From positions 20,649,001 through 20,713,000 of the forward strand of contig OY756966.1 in the NCBI GenBank assembly GCA_963580455.1: DNA of 64,000 nt, read 5' to 3'. The notes under the pieces are model-generated. The model was not told the origin of the DNA and did not search any database. It worked only from the letters and a program-made list of their open reading frames with translations. The translations under genes were made by a program, and so were the position numbers. The stretch is from Euonymus europaeus (Eukaryota; Streptophyta; Magnoliopsida; Celastrales; Celastraceae). This document shows positions 32,691 through 43,554 of this stretch, in pieces; within the stretch, counting starts at the first letter, position 1, and each line of letters begins with the position of its first letter.

Positions 32691-33603
32691 CTCTCTCTCT
32701 GTGTTAAAACTTGATGCATGTAATCTATATTTGGTCTTCTCTGTTGAGAATGAGTTTTATGATTCTGTGGTTTCTGGGTGATCTGGGTTCAGTCTTGTTA
32801 CAGTAATTGTTAATTTTGAAGACGATCAACTACACATGAAGTCAGGGTTTAATCTAGCTTTTTTTGGGTTTTTTGTTTGGAGAAAAAACATCTTATTTGA
32901 TTAAAAGATGAAGCTAATTCACTTGTTTCTCTGGTCATTTTAATTTTCTCTGTTTTTTTCTATTTGGATTTTTTGGGGTGTTTTCTTATGCAGTGACTAT
33001 GACCCAACAAAACCCAAGAATATAATTATCTGGGTTTGGATTTGTAAATTAAAATGCTCTAAGAGTTTGAACGATGGATATGCCTGCATTTCTAAACAAT
33101 GTGTTGGGACTTTCTTGCTCAAACCAGAAAGTATTACACATAATTTTGATAAGAGTGTGCCTTTAGGGTATAGTTGGTTCTTATATTTGTTTGTTGCATG
33201 GAGTAAGACCCCACGTTAATTCTGAGCCATTTCCTTGTTACTGGAATGTGAAATTTGGAGCATAGTCTTAATTCTCAAAGTCTTGGAAAAAACATATGGT
33301 ATGAATTTCTTTAATTTTGGATATGACTATGAATTGAAGAAACTGGGAACAGTCTGAGTCAGGATCACCTCATCTGCTAATCTTTACATTTCTAATTTTT
33401 GCACATCTTAGGTAGTTATCGGAAGCTTCTTTTGTTGCTGATGATTGTTTACTTTGATTTTTCCGATTCTGTTTAGGATGTGAACTATATCAGTGCTGCT
33501 GTATTGGTTGTTCTTTTCTGGTTACGTTAAACATCATATTTTGTTCCTTTATTTTCTTTGTATGTTCCTATTGTAATTACCCTTAATTATAAATGCACTG
33601 TAG

Positions 33604-34245
33604 GAGAATCCACAATACAAAAAGTTTCGTAGGGCTCCGTTGAAATTTGTTGAAAAGCTTGACATGTTGTTCAATGGTAGAGTTGCCACCGGGGATAATA
33701 GGTTCACTATAGGGATGTCAGATCTTCACATAAAAGATTCTTTGCAGGATGACAGTTACACTCCATTTTTTGGGGATGACTTTACCCATCAACCCATGAC
33801 ACCTCCACTTTTGTCACCACTTGATGTAGATGGGATTGGTGAAGATCATTCAACAAGGACATCTCCAGTAAAAGTAACATCATCTACACATGCTTCTGGA
33901 TCAAGTGAAAAAAGATCAAGGATTGAGTCTACATCTAGATCAAGAAAGAAGAAGGCACTTGAAGTTAGGGCAGAGACCAATTCAAAATTTGAAAAATGCA
34001 TTGAAGTTATGCAGTCTCACTTTGAAAAGAAGCAGAGTGCAAGTCTTGACAAAACTTATGATGATGCAATGTCAGCTTTACTTGCTCTCAATATTGAAGA
34101 TGAAGATGATGCTCTTCTTTACTTTGGCATTCAACTGTTTGAATCTGAGGCACATAGGCGTTTGTTTGTGCGTACTCCTGAACACAAACGTCTTGGCTAT
34201 CTACGTGCTATATATGCTATGAGGACAGGTGGAGGGGTACCCTGA
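33604..34245 (+). pseudogene. PIF/Harbinger ORF1 remnant lacking its Myb/SANT domain
   Basis: The exon starts after an acceptor TGTAG at 33599-33603 with ENPQYKKFRRAPLKFVEKLDMLF, the linker that follows the Myb/SANT-like domain in this family. A Ser/Pro-rich and acidic middle follows, then a basic cluster (SRSRKKKALE) and a helical C-terminus ending DALLYFGIQLFESEAHRRLF...YAMRTGG. The reading frame is open to 34245. The N-terminal DNA-binding domain is missing between the left end and 33603, so a functional product is unlikely. Confidence 0.75.
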
Positions 34246-34398
34246 GGATGATTGTTATGTTATGTTATTGTCTTTCAAGACATATGTTTTGTTTATTTAT
34301 CTAAATATTTTGCGTTTATGTGATGTTACAATTGAACATATTTATTTCCTATCTTTTATGCGATTTTGAGACAAGTTCTTTTTTAATGTTGTACAGCC

Positions 34399-35493
34399 AT
34401 GAGTGATAGTGATAGTGACGAGGATGCAATGGTTGCTGTTACTTTAGCTGCTGCTTTTGATGCTTTCAACTCTTGGAATAATTATGTTGGTCGGGAGCCA
34501 TGTAGAACATCAACTTTATCAGGATCTGCTTGGGTTGCAGAAATCCTTCAAGGCAATCCAGTTCGGTGTCATGAACAACTCAGGATGTCTGTGGATGTAT
34601 TCAGACGTCTATGTCAGATGTTGGAAGGAAGGTATTTATTGAGGGGTTCAAAAAATATGGTAGTACCTGAAAATGTTGCTATGTTTGTGTTTACTCTCGG
34701 ACATGCTCAATCAAACAGGGATGTCTGTGAACGGTTTCAACACTCTGGACAGACAGTTAGCCGGATATTTCATCAAGTGATGAAAAGTATTCTTCGAATG
34801 ATGAATGATATTGTGAAACTGAGAGGAAATCAATTGTATGAAACCCACAAGAAAATCATGGATGATCCAAGATATATGCCATACTTTAAAGATTGCATTG
34901 GAGCCATTGATGGAACTCATATCTCTGCAAGTGTGGGTGAAGCAGATTTACAACGTTATGTGGGAAGAAAAGGAGTTCCAACACAAAATGTGTTGGCAGT
35001 GTGTGACTTTGACATGTTGTATACATATGTTTCAGCCGGGTGGGAGGGATCGGCTCATGATATGCGTGTGCTCGAGGATTCAATAAATGGCGACGGACTT
35101 GGTTTCCCGCATCCACCTCCAGGTTTGCATCATTTTCTCTTAGCATATTTTGAAATAATCTTTTATTATATTTTAATGACATAATACCTATATACGCAGG
35201 AAAATATTATCTGGTCGATGCGAGAGATTTTCAACCGTACACACTCTTCTTTAAGAGGTGTGATTGAGCGCACTTTCGGAGTCAAAAAGAAAAAGTGGAG
35301 GATTCTTACGTCTATGCCATCTTATGATATTAGAACTCAGATGGAGATTGTTATTGCAAGTGTCACTCTCCACAACTTCATTCGTTTGAATGCAGTGCAT
35401 GACATGGACTTTGATATTGCTTCTACTTTAACTGATGTCAATGTGGATGGTGAAGAAGAAGACCATACTGAAGCTGATCAAACTCTCCAGTGA
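34399..35493 (+). pseudogene. PIF/Harbinger transposase with internal deletion
   Basis: Exon 1 is 34399-35122 (donor CCAG|GTTTGC), exon 2 starts at 35200 (acceptor CGCAG). Exon 1 encodes a helix-turn-helix region (DVCERFQHSGQTVSRIFHQVM, about residues 108-128), IGAIDGTHI with the first catalytic Asp (residue 171) and GWEGSAHDMRVLED with the second (residue 221). Exon 2 opens GKYYLVDA, then abruptly joins EIFNRTHSSLRGVIERTFG, which carries the catalytic Glu, followed by KKKWRIL and LHNFIRLN. The 30-40 residues normally between VDA and the NRTHSSLR motif are missing and the frame shifts at about 35222. All three catalytic residues are present but the fold is broken. Confidence 0.88.
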
Positions 35494-35815
35494 TGATAGA
35501 AGCATGTTTGATTTGAGAGAGGAAATAGCTGATTTACTGTTTAATGCACATTAGTCTTTATAAAATTATTGTGTGCTACAAATATTTCTAAAATGTCATG
35601 TAAAAATTCTAGTTATGTGTCTAATTAAAACTTTTTATTCAATATTATTACTCTTTTATTACAATGCCCTTTTTTTTTACCAAACACCTAAGAGCATTTT
35701 ACACAGTTTAAAGTTGTGGGCCCCACAGTTTTTTACACAACATTTTTGACAGCTAAAAGCACAGTATTTTTCACAGCTTTAAGCTGTGAAATACAATTGC
35801 ATAACAAACGGACCC

Positions 35816-36180
35816 TACTTTCTCTAATTTGGCTTTGGCATTGTCTATGTCTTCATAGCCTCTAACAGAACCAGCATTAGGACGTGGCGACGTGCACTCT
35901 TTTCACTTTGGATTGAGGGGTTCTCGTCTTGTAAGATGGATGCATCACATCCAAGAACAAAGCAATCATGGAAATGGAGGCAAATGAGAGATGCCGCCAT
36001 TCCACGCTCTTTAGCGATAGCCCATCTAATTGGGGGTCGGATGGTTTCGAGTGCGTTAGGGCGTGTACTCTCGTAAAAGGTTGAAGAAAGCTAGGCTTGG
36101 GATGTTGTGGTCATGATAAAGAGCATCAACATTAAAGCACCAATAATATCACTAGCATGTTGAGAAGTCGAAGTTGTCAT
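35816..36180 (-). pseudogene. Class III peroxidase pseudogene, N-terminal part
   Basis: The ATG at 36178-36180 opens a signal-peptide-like MTTSTSQHAS...LMLMLFIMTTTSQA, then a TAG stop, then SSTFYEST and [29 protein letters not shown] contains the distal haem motif with Arg replaced by Cys, and the Cys of the usual ESTCPNA is Arg. [19 protein letters not shown] follows. A frameshift near 35895 precedes [23 protein letters not shown], which ends exactly at the PIF element. Together with 31749-32369 this is one intronless peroxidase copy of about 4.4 kb including the insertion. Absence of the family's usual introns suggests a retrocopy or an intron-poor lineage. Confidence 0.9.
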
Positions 36181-36339
36181 ATTGAAGAAGTAGTTGAGAC
36201 TAGTATTATCAAATGTTACATGAGAATTCGATCAAAAAAGATATCCACTCTTCGACTTTCTATGAGAAAAGACAACTTCGACTTCTAGCCGTTGCCGATC
36301 TCTCGATGGCTACGTCGGTCACCGGCCAGCCACAGTTGC

Positions 36340-36901
36340 CTGAATCAAAACCGCCAGACCCCCTACTTTTGCAAATCTTGTCAAAGCCCCTTCTCCTTCT
36401 CTCTCTTTTCTCTCAAAACCTACTTCGAAATATTTGGGTGAACGTGCAGTAGATTTCTCAGAGGAAGAAATTGAATCTCTTTCTCTACCATTCAAGAGAG
36501 CCCTTATTGGCAAGTTCTCTGCTCAAAGGCCTACAATCGATTGGGTAAGGAAGCAATTCCTCACCCTCAATTTAAAGGCAGATTGCAAATTAGGTGTTCT
36601 TGACAAAAAACACATCCTCATTTAGCTAAACTCCGATGAAGATTTCCATTGCCTATGGGCTAAGGATAGCTGGTATATTGGGAGACACTTGATGAAGACT
36701 GTCAAATGGACTCACAATTTTCCACCGGACAAGGAATCATCAATTGTGCCTATTTGGGTGACCTTGCCAGGTTTGCCTCCTCTGTTCTTTAATAAATCTT
36801 CAACGTTTTATATTTTGAAAGGGATAGGAGAACCTCTCAAGATTGATGTTGCTACTGAATCATTGACCCGACCTAGTATGGCAAAAATTTGTTTTGCTAT
36901 G
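36340..36901 (+). pseudogene. LINE ORF1, DUF4283 domain part
   Basis: In shifting frames the region encodes LGERAVDFSEEEIESLSLPF, FKRALIGKFSAQRPTIDWVR and GVLDKKHILI, a TAG stop (about 36623), then FHCLWAKDSWYIGRHLMKTV, PDKESSIVPIWVTLPGLPPLFF, and LTRPSMAKICFAM. This is the DUF4283 domain of plant LINE ORF1, an RNA-binding nucleocapsid-like protein. It stops at the solo LTR, which begins exactly after the codon for Met in AKICFAM, and resumes at 37982. Confidence 0.85.
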
Positions 36902-37976
36902 TGAAAGTTCGGTGTTTCTCACCAAGATCGTTAGTCAACAAAAAATGGAACAAAATGCGGAACATAAATGAAAATCAAACACCAAGAATTTGATGAGGAA
37001 AACCCAACCTGAGAAAATTCTCGAGTTTATGAGCGACTAATCTTGAGGAACAATCTACTAATAACGAATCAGCAGTACAACCCTATCTTTAACCTAAAGA
37101 CATCGCTCATACTTCTCATTCAGTGTTTTGCTTCAACCTCACTCCCCCTCACTAGGTAGATTCTACTTTTGGATCTCCCAAAAGATTTCACAAACTAGGA
37201 ATCACTCACTCACACCAAGATAACGAATAAATCTCTATAAAGAGTCACTTCTCACAACATAAATACCTCACTAAAATTCTCTCTCTTCACCCAAGATCTT
37301 ATTCAAGAAATGATTATAAGAGAATTGAATACACAACGAAGCAAAACCTAAATAGTCTATTTTTGCACGTAGCTTCGGTAACCTCCTTTCTTGATGCTCT
37401 TGTCTCTTATATAGCTCACCCAACGACTTGATTATCATTGATTTAATGATAAGATTTTGAAGATATCTCATGTAGAGAAAAATATAATAAAGCCAAACAA
37501 CAAAAGATAGTGCTCCCACTTATCCACCAAGTAGTTTAGCCAATATAGATGTACATGGCATCCTAGCATTATCATCACACGTCATCACATGACATTATAT
37601 AGAATTGTGATATTATGAGTGGTGATACTATCATTGCAAACACACGTGTGCACTAGAGTATGTAAAGCATTTGAGATAAGACAAAACAAATCTCACTTTT
37701 GCATGACATTATCACATATGCACTACAATGAGTTTTACTTGAGATATGACATAATCACTTTAACAACCTATATCCACAAGAGACTCCACATGACATTAAG
37801 CATTTATCCACCAAGTGTTTTAACTAAAGTAAAAGTCTATTAGATAAACCAAAAGACTTCAAATCATTACCCACTCCTAGCAGTAACTTCTTATCATGTT
37901 CTCTACAACTCAAACATGTCACGAACTTATCTCACAATTGTCAATTATTTTGTTGAATTAACAAAAAAAACCAACA
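36902..37976 (-). mobile_element. Solo LTR inserted in the LINE (1075 bp)
   Basis: The segment starts TGAAAGTTCGGTGTTTCTCA and ends AAAAACCAACA, with a perfect 5-bp target duplication CTATG (36897-36901 and 37977-37981). Removal restores the LINE frame AKICFA-M-DLLGKFPDRI. The sense orientation is minus, judged by a relative at 54125-55160 that reads TGTTGGTTTTT...CTTTCA on the plus strand and has a TATA-like box. No internal sequence remains, so it is a solo LTR. Confidence 0.92.
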
Positions 37977-37981
37977 CTATG

Positions 37982-39165
37982 GATCTTTTAGGAAAATTTC
38001 CTGATAGGATTTGAATTCGATTAGGCAATAAAGATGGAGATTTTTGGCAACCTCTAGAATATGAACACATGCCGCATTATTGCCAAAAATGTTTCTGTGT
38101 TAGGCACCAAGAATTTGACTGTAGACCTAGGAAGAAATCTCCTCTACTTCCTCCAAAAAAAGTTAATGATATAGTTAGCGTAGAACTTGGAAGTAAACAA
38201 CCTTCAAAATATTGGAAGGTTGTTGCAGATAAAAAATTAACTCCTAATCTGCAGTCTATAATCGCAACTTCAAATGTCCCTTTATAACAGACTTTTCAGA
38301 GAATTAAAGGCCAACTAGACATTCAAGAAAGCTTTAATTAAACTGCACAAATACTGTCATTGTGAGTGATGCTGCAAAGAATAGACTTGCCATTCTAAAA
38401 GAATTAGACCATGTTACTGGTGATGTCTTAGTATCTGATCTTGAGCCTAATAAGGAAAAACCTATAGTTCATGTTGCCTCAGCTTCTAACAAACTTCATA
38501 TTGATCCCAATAATAACTCGGGGAGTGATAATGTGAGTGATAATGAACCAGACAGTCCATCTAGAATACATAATAGATTCTCGATCCTAAATAATCTTGA
38601 CTAGGAGGTTACTATTATGGAGAATGACCCAATTAACATAGAAGAATTAGAAGTTCAGCTAGGGAAGGATAGTAAGGAACCTGACCCAAATACTGAAATA
38701 GCGGATCATATTGATTATGAGCATATCAAAGAATCTGAGATTTCTGACTTGGGTGTTGTCACTCATCCAAGCAAATTTCTAAGGAAATCCCTTTCTTTTG
38801 ATAATCTTACCCAGCTGCCAGGTAAAGATTTAGTTGTTCTAAGTGATTTTCACGCATCTCAGTGTGTGATACCTCTTAGAATTTGTGATGATTCTACTAT
38901 AGCCATTCATAGGGATCAAACTATTAAAGATAAATTGAACAATGCTGAGTGTTTCTCAGATTTGTCAAACCAATTTTATAAGCATTATAATAAATCTGCT
39001 AATCAAAAAGCAAAAAAAGGTTTAGATTTGGCTGTTGTTCTGGTAGAGGAACCTTCAACACAAGATAAACCTTTTAAAACTCAAAATACACAGACCCCAA
39101 ATCAGAAGCCAAAGGAGAAAGGTTCATCAAAAAAATCTAAATCTAGGGAGCTCGGGCAAGCTTAA
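37982..39165 (+). pseudogene. LINE ORF1, zinc-knuckle and C-terminal part
   Basis: This resumes directly after the solo LTR with DLLGKFPDRI, a TGA replacing the Trp codon, LGNKDGDFWQPLEYEHMPHY, and a CCHC knuckle CQKCFCVRHQEFDC (about 38091-38122). Charged low-complexity sequence follows through three open stretches (38069-38287, 38362-38604, 38617-39165) separated by single stop codons. The last ends in a Lys/Ser-rich GSSKKSKSRELGQA. ORF1 binds LINE RNA; this copy is disabled. Confidence 0.8.
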
Positions 39166-39178
39166 AAAAAACCCCTTA

Positions 39179-39650
39179 ATGATGATGTTTAATTGTCTTA
39201 TCTGGAACATTAGAGGAGTTAGTAACTCCCCTTCTATTAGGAGGTTAAAATTTCTATGCTTTTCCCACAACATTCAAATTTTAGCTATTCTTGAACCTCT
39301 CATTTCTGTGGATCAGATGCAAAAAGTTGGTAATAAACTTAGACTTAAGTCTTTTACTAGTAACTCCTCTAGAAAAATCTGGATGTTTTGGAAAGAGTCT
39401 CTCCCCTTAAAGAAAAAGTTTGACCATGACCAAGTCCTGACTTTAGAAGCAAACTTTGGCCAAGGTCCTTGCCTTATTTCTGCTGTCTATGCTAAATGCA
39501 AAAGACAAGATAGAATTCCTCTTTGGACTGAGCTACACAAACTCTCCTTTAATTTCTTAATTTGCCTTGGTGTGCGGGAGAGGACTACAATGTGGTTCTC
39601 TCTGTCTCTGAGAAAATAGGGCTTTCAGAGATTAATAGAGGATCCTCCAA
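39179..39650 (+). pseudogene. LINE ORF2 endonuclease fragment
   Basis: It starts MMMFNCLIWNIRGVSNSPSI, the typical start of plant LINE ORF2 with the Asn of the APE-type endonuclease. ILAILEPLISVDQM has the catalytic Glu, and CLISAVYAKCKRQDRIPLW follows. The frame is lost at about 39560 (remnants of a G.DYNVVLSV-like motif in other frames) and then jumps to the region just before RT. The later endonuclease motifs including the SDH histidine are missing: a deletion of perhaps 100 codons near 39620. Confidence 0.8.
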
Positions 39651-41300
39651 GTCCTTCCAAACCTTTTAGGTTCCTGAATGCCTGGGCCACTCACAAGAAC
39701 TTCTTACAGATTGTTAAAAATAGTTGGGATGAGCCTTGTCAAGGAAGACCAATCAATCTAGTGTGTGAAAAACTTAAAAGACTTTTAAAAAGGTTTACAA
39801 GTTTGGAACAAAAAAAAAATTTGGCAACATTTTTCAAAATATTAATATTATTGAAAAAGATCTTGTTCAAATTCAAGCGGACTACGATAACAACCCTATA
39901 GCATATTTAAAAACTCTCTTCTCCAAAAAACTACTGATCTTTCTAAGGCGCTAAAACAAGAAGAAATGTATTGGGAACAAAAAGCAAGGATCAAGTGGTA
40001 CAAAGAGGGAGATGCTAACACCAAATCTTTTCACGCATCGGTGAAAGCTCAAAGACAAAAGATTTTCATAGATAATTTACAAGATGAAAATGAAAATTTG
40101 TGTCAAGTTGAGGATTTAGGGGAAACCATAGGCATGTTCTTTAAGAACCAACTATCTCTCCCTCAACACCTTCCAGATAGGGTAATCTCTGATCAATTTA
40201 TACATAACATTCCTAGGATTGTTTCCCAAATAGATAATGAATTCCTCGACCAACCACTTGATGATTTAGAAGTCAAGCTTGTTGTCTTCTCTTTTAATGC
40301 TAATAGTAGCCTTGGTCCGGATGGTTTTAATGGCTATTTTTTTCAATCCTGTTGGGACATCATAAGACATGACATTGTGAACTCCTGTAGGGCTTTTTGG
40401 GCTGGTCATAGTCTGCCTAAAGGTTGCTCTAGTACTCTTATTGCCCTAATTCCTAAAATCCCTCACCCAACAAAAATCATTGATCTAAGACCTATAAGTC
40501 TATGTTGCTTTATAAACAAATTTTTTTCTAAAATCATGGCAAAGAGACTAGGAAGCATTCTCCCTAAATTTATTTCTCCTAACTAGTGTGCCTTTGTGAA
40601 AGAAAGAGACATATCTGACAATATCCTGCTTGCCCAAGAGTTGATTTCCAAATTGAATAAGCGAATAAGAGGAAATAATATTGTGATTAAATTAGATATG
40701 GCAAAGGCTTTTGACAAAGTCTCATGCATTTTCCTTACCCAAATGCTTAGAAAATTAGGGTTTAGTGAAGGATGGATAGACCTCGTTTAGAATCTTATTT
40801 GAAATAATTGGTTTTCTGTCTTATTTAATGGTAAACCTCTTGAATTATTTAAATCTGAGAGAGGTCTTAGATAAGGAGATCCCCTATCTCCTGTGCTTTC
40901 CATAATCATGGTTGTGTCTCTCTCAAGAGCTTTGGATGAGTTCCATATTGCCAATCCTGCTTGTTCTTACTACAATGGAACAACAATCAATCCTATTTCT
41001 CACTTATCATATGCTGATGATTTGTTGCTATTTTCTAATGGATCTAAAGAAGCCATTGATGATCTGATGAAAATGCTCTCTCTATATGCAACATGTTCTA
41101 GTCAACAAATTAGCAAAGAAAAAATTTGCATAATTTTCCCAAAAAAAATGACTTTGTCTAGGACAAACAACATCCTTCATATAACAAGTTTTAGAAGAAA
41201 AGGCCTTCCTCTAGTGTACTTAGGTTGTCCTTTATCCTATGATAAGAAAGGAGTTGTTATGTATGATACTCTAATTGATAAGTTTAAATCTTAGATTGTG
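39650..41300 (+). pseudogene. LINE ORF2 reverse transcriptase
   Basis: Pieces in order: KPFRFLNAWATHKNFLQIV (about 39663-39720), YWEQKARIKWYKEGDANTKSF (39969-40030), ANSSLGPDGFNGYFFQSCWD (40300-40360), LIPKI...DLRPISLCCFINKF (40450-40520), a stop at 40585, KLDMAKAFDKVSCIFLTQML with the first catalytic Asp (about 40690-40750), then GDPLSPVLS (about 40879-40905) and SYADDLLLFSNGS with the YADD box at 41010-41021. At least five in-frame stops (for example 40585, 40788, 40874, 41292) disable it. Target-primed reverse transcription is the role in an intact element. Confidence 0.9.
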
Positions 41301-41970
41301 AATTGGAGCTCTTCTATGCTCTCCTCAGGAGGAAAATTGGTCCTTCTCAATCATCTTCTTTCTTCTTTTCCTACTTATTTGTTTTCTGTGTTGGATCCCC
41401 CCAAGAAAGTCATTCATCACTTAACTCTATTTGTGCTAACTTTCTTTGGGGAAACACTAATTTTGGAAAAAAAAACACCACTGGGTTGCTTGGAAAGAAA
41501 TCACTAGACCCTATGCTGAGGGTGGTTTAGGAATAAGAAGTTTTCCTGACATGGCGCAAGCTTTAAATTGCAAACTCTGGTGGAAATTTAGGAAACAAAA
41601 CTCTATGTGGGCTATCTTTGTATCTCAAAAATATAGTAAGTCTATCCACCCTGCCATAGCTTCCAATGCAGGTTCCTTAACATGGAAAAGAATTTGTAGG
41701 GTCAAACTCATTATGGAAAATAACATTAAATTCAGAATTGGTAAAGGTGATATCAACATTTGGAGATGACTGGTTAGGAGATGGCCCTTTGTCTAATAGA
41801 ATTGAGGTTGACCCAAGCTGGCCTCCCACCTAAATGGCTTCTTTGTGAATGGTAATTAGGACCTTGATAAATTGAACTCTCTTATTCCCAATTCAATGCT
41901 TCAAGACATTTGCAGAAATAATATACATCTCTCTGTTTGTAATGACATTATAGTTTGGTCCCTAATGACT
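41300..41970 (+). pseudogene. LINE ORF2 C-terminal region, truncated
   Basis: It continues from RT with NWSSSMLSSGGKLVLLNHLL, a frameshift near 41440, KPYAEGGLGIRSFPDMAQAL (about 41510-41565), SLTWKRICRVKLIMENNIKF (41680-41735) and IGKGDINIW, followed by a frameshift at about 41766 and DWLGDGPLSNRIEVD. The match ends at about 41965, short of the zinc-ribbon (zf-RVT) and any RNase H. The copy therefore lost its 3' end by later deletion, since normal LINE truncation is at the 5' end. Confidence 0.8.
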
Positions 41971-43550
41971 ATTGTTACATGAGACGTGACGATCAATTTA
42001 CAAGCCATAGTCACTGATTTAAGTAGCTAATGCAAGCTCTATAATTTAACGAAAAACGAGAGAAATGTAGATGGATGTTGAAGAACAGTGTATTGTGTAG
42101 GCATATTTATAGGCCAGGTTTGGTCACTATTTTCTGCGACGGCTCTTACACTAATCAATCCTAGGCGCCTCTCCTGGTTTATGTGGCGTGAGGCTTTCTA
42201 CTTAGACTAAGTAAATCATTTTTTATGTTTCATACAAAAAGGGGAAAAATAATATTCTAGGTTTAATTAAGTAAAATAATAATCACAGACACACAATTTG
42301 GTTTAATTAATAATTAATTAACATGGCATGATAGGTTGAAATATCAAAGTCGTAGAAATTTTGTTACTTATGTCGGCCTAAAGTGGGAGCAGCCCATATT
42401 TTGTCAAATATATATACAGTATTCTCAAATAAAATATATTATTACCATGCATGTTTGGTTAAGTCATTAATTAAGGAAGAAGCCGTGCGTTGTGGGCGCA
42501 GGCAGCATGAACGTTTTACGTGTAATAATTGCAAACTATGTTCAAATTAAATTGTCATAAATCAAGATTGTCCAACTTGACTAGGTAGTCATTATTACTT
42601 GGTACTACTACTAGTAGCTGCTATCGTTACTATTGCGATATTCTAAAATTATTTTAAATTTAATTCATATATCCTGTGATTGACCATATTGAACCCTTTC
42701 ATTTTTTAATTTTTATTTTTTATGAATGATATTAATTTTACTAGAGGAAGATGATTTACCAAAGCAGGGGCAAGGGATGTTACAGCATAATAGTTACTGT
42801 TTTACTGTATTTTATTTATGCTTTATACTTGTAAATGAGTCATCCTGTAATAGACTCACTCGTAGGGTTACACTAATGTTGAGCATTGATTCAATTAAAC
42901 CTTGGCATTGGATCGAATTTCTCAAAGAGTTACGTTAAATATCTCAAATTTTTGTAACTCCATATTAACCCAAGTTTACATTTTTATAAGCATATGACAT
43001 CACAAAATTAGAAATTTTAAAAATAAAATATCTCATTTGAAAAACCCATTGTACAGAGTTTTTTTCCTTTTTTTCTTTAAGTGAAATTTCAAAGCACTTA
43101 CTTAATCTCTCAAAGTACATATTAAATTTCGTAAAAAATTAAATATCCAGAATCAACAATTAAAGACCTTTCCAACAAGATCCATCATTGATAAGTTTTA
43201 TTTAGTCATTCTTACTTGCATTGTTTTTTAATTAAATTGTTTTTTATGCTGATATGTGGGTTAATTAGGTTTTAATATTTATTTATGGATATTGATGTGA
43301 CCTCGTGTATCGGATTTTCATGCTGTAACGACGCGGATGATAGACGATACTTGAAGTAGTTTGACAATAGTGAGAAAAGAAAAGGGAAGGTTAGCAAGAA
43401 CATTGGGCTGCCTATTGAACTAGATTGAAAGAATGCAAGGTTATAGATGAAGTTTTTATGATTGTTTTATCAAATGTCCTTGAGATTCTCAACCTCTTTA
43501 CAAGTCTGTTCATTTCTTTGAGATTGTCTCATTGCATAGCAGATTGTTGG
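41971..43550. other. AT-rich spacer
   Basis: No gene recognised. The sequence is AT-rich, with a few short open frames (42726-42938) of no recognised similarity. No element ends were found. Confidence 0.5.
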
Positions 43551-43554
43551 AATT

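Larger units (their letters stand above)
32370..35815 (+). mobile_element. PIF/Harbinger DNA transposon inserted in the peroxidase copy
   Basis: A 3446-bp element with inverted ends GGGTCCGTTTGGTATGCA (left) and GGGTCCGTTTGTTATGCA (right, read inward), 17 of 18 identical. Next to each end lies a near-palindrome CACAGCTT(A)AAGCTGTG. It interrupts the peroxidase frame at GTA|TGT of KVCPGVVSC; TA occurs on both sides of the element, with one extra degenerate base, consistent with a PIF-type 3-bp target site that has mutated. Inside on the plus strand are a truncated ORF1 (33604-34245) and a transposase (34399-35493). A GC-rich exon-like block (32490-32690) occupies the place where the Myb exon would be expected. 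Confidence 0.9.
36220..41970 (+). mobile_element. L1-like LINE retrotransposon, degraded, 3'-truncated
   Basis: Non-LTR element with ORF1 (DUF4283 and CCHC knuckle), ORF2 endonuclease, reverse transcriptase and C-terminal region in the usual order. The 5' border is approximate: coding resemblance starts near 36340, and the sequence just downstream of the peroxidase ATG (36180) is probably flank or LINE leader. Coding resemblance ends in an NSMLQDICRNNIHLS segment followed by DIIVWSL at about 41965; no 3' tail or target duplication was found. It is interrupted by a solo LTR at 36902-37976. Confidence 0.85.
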
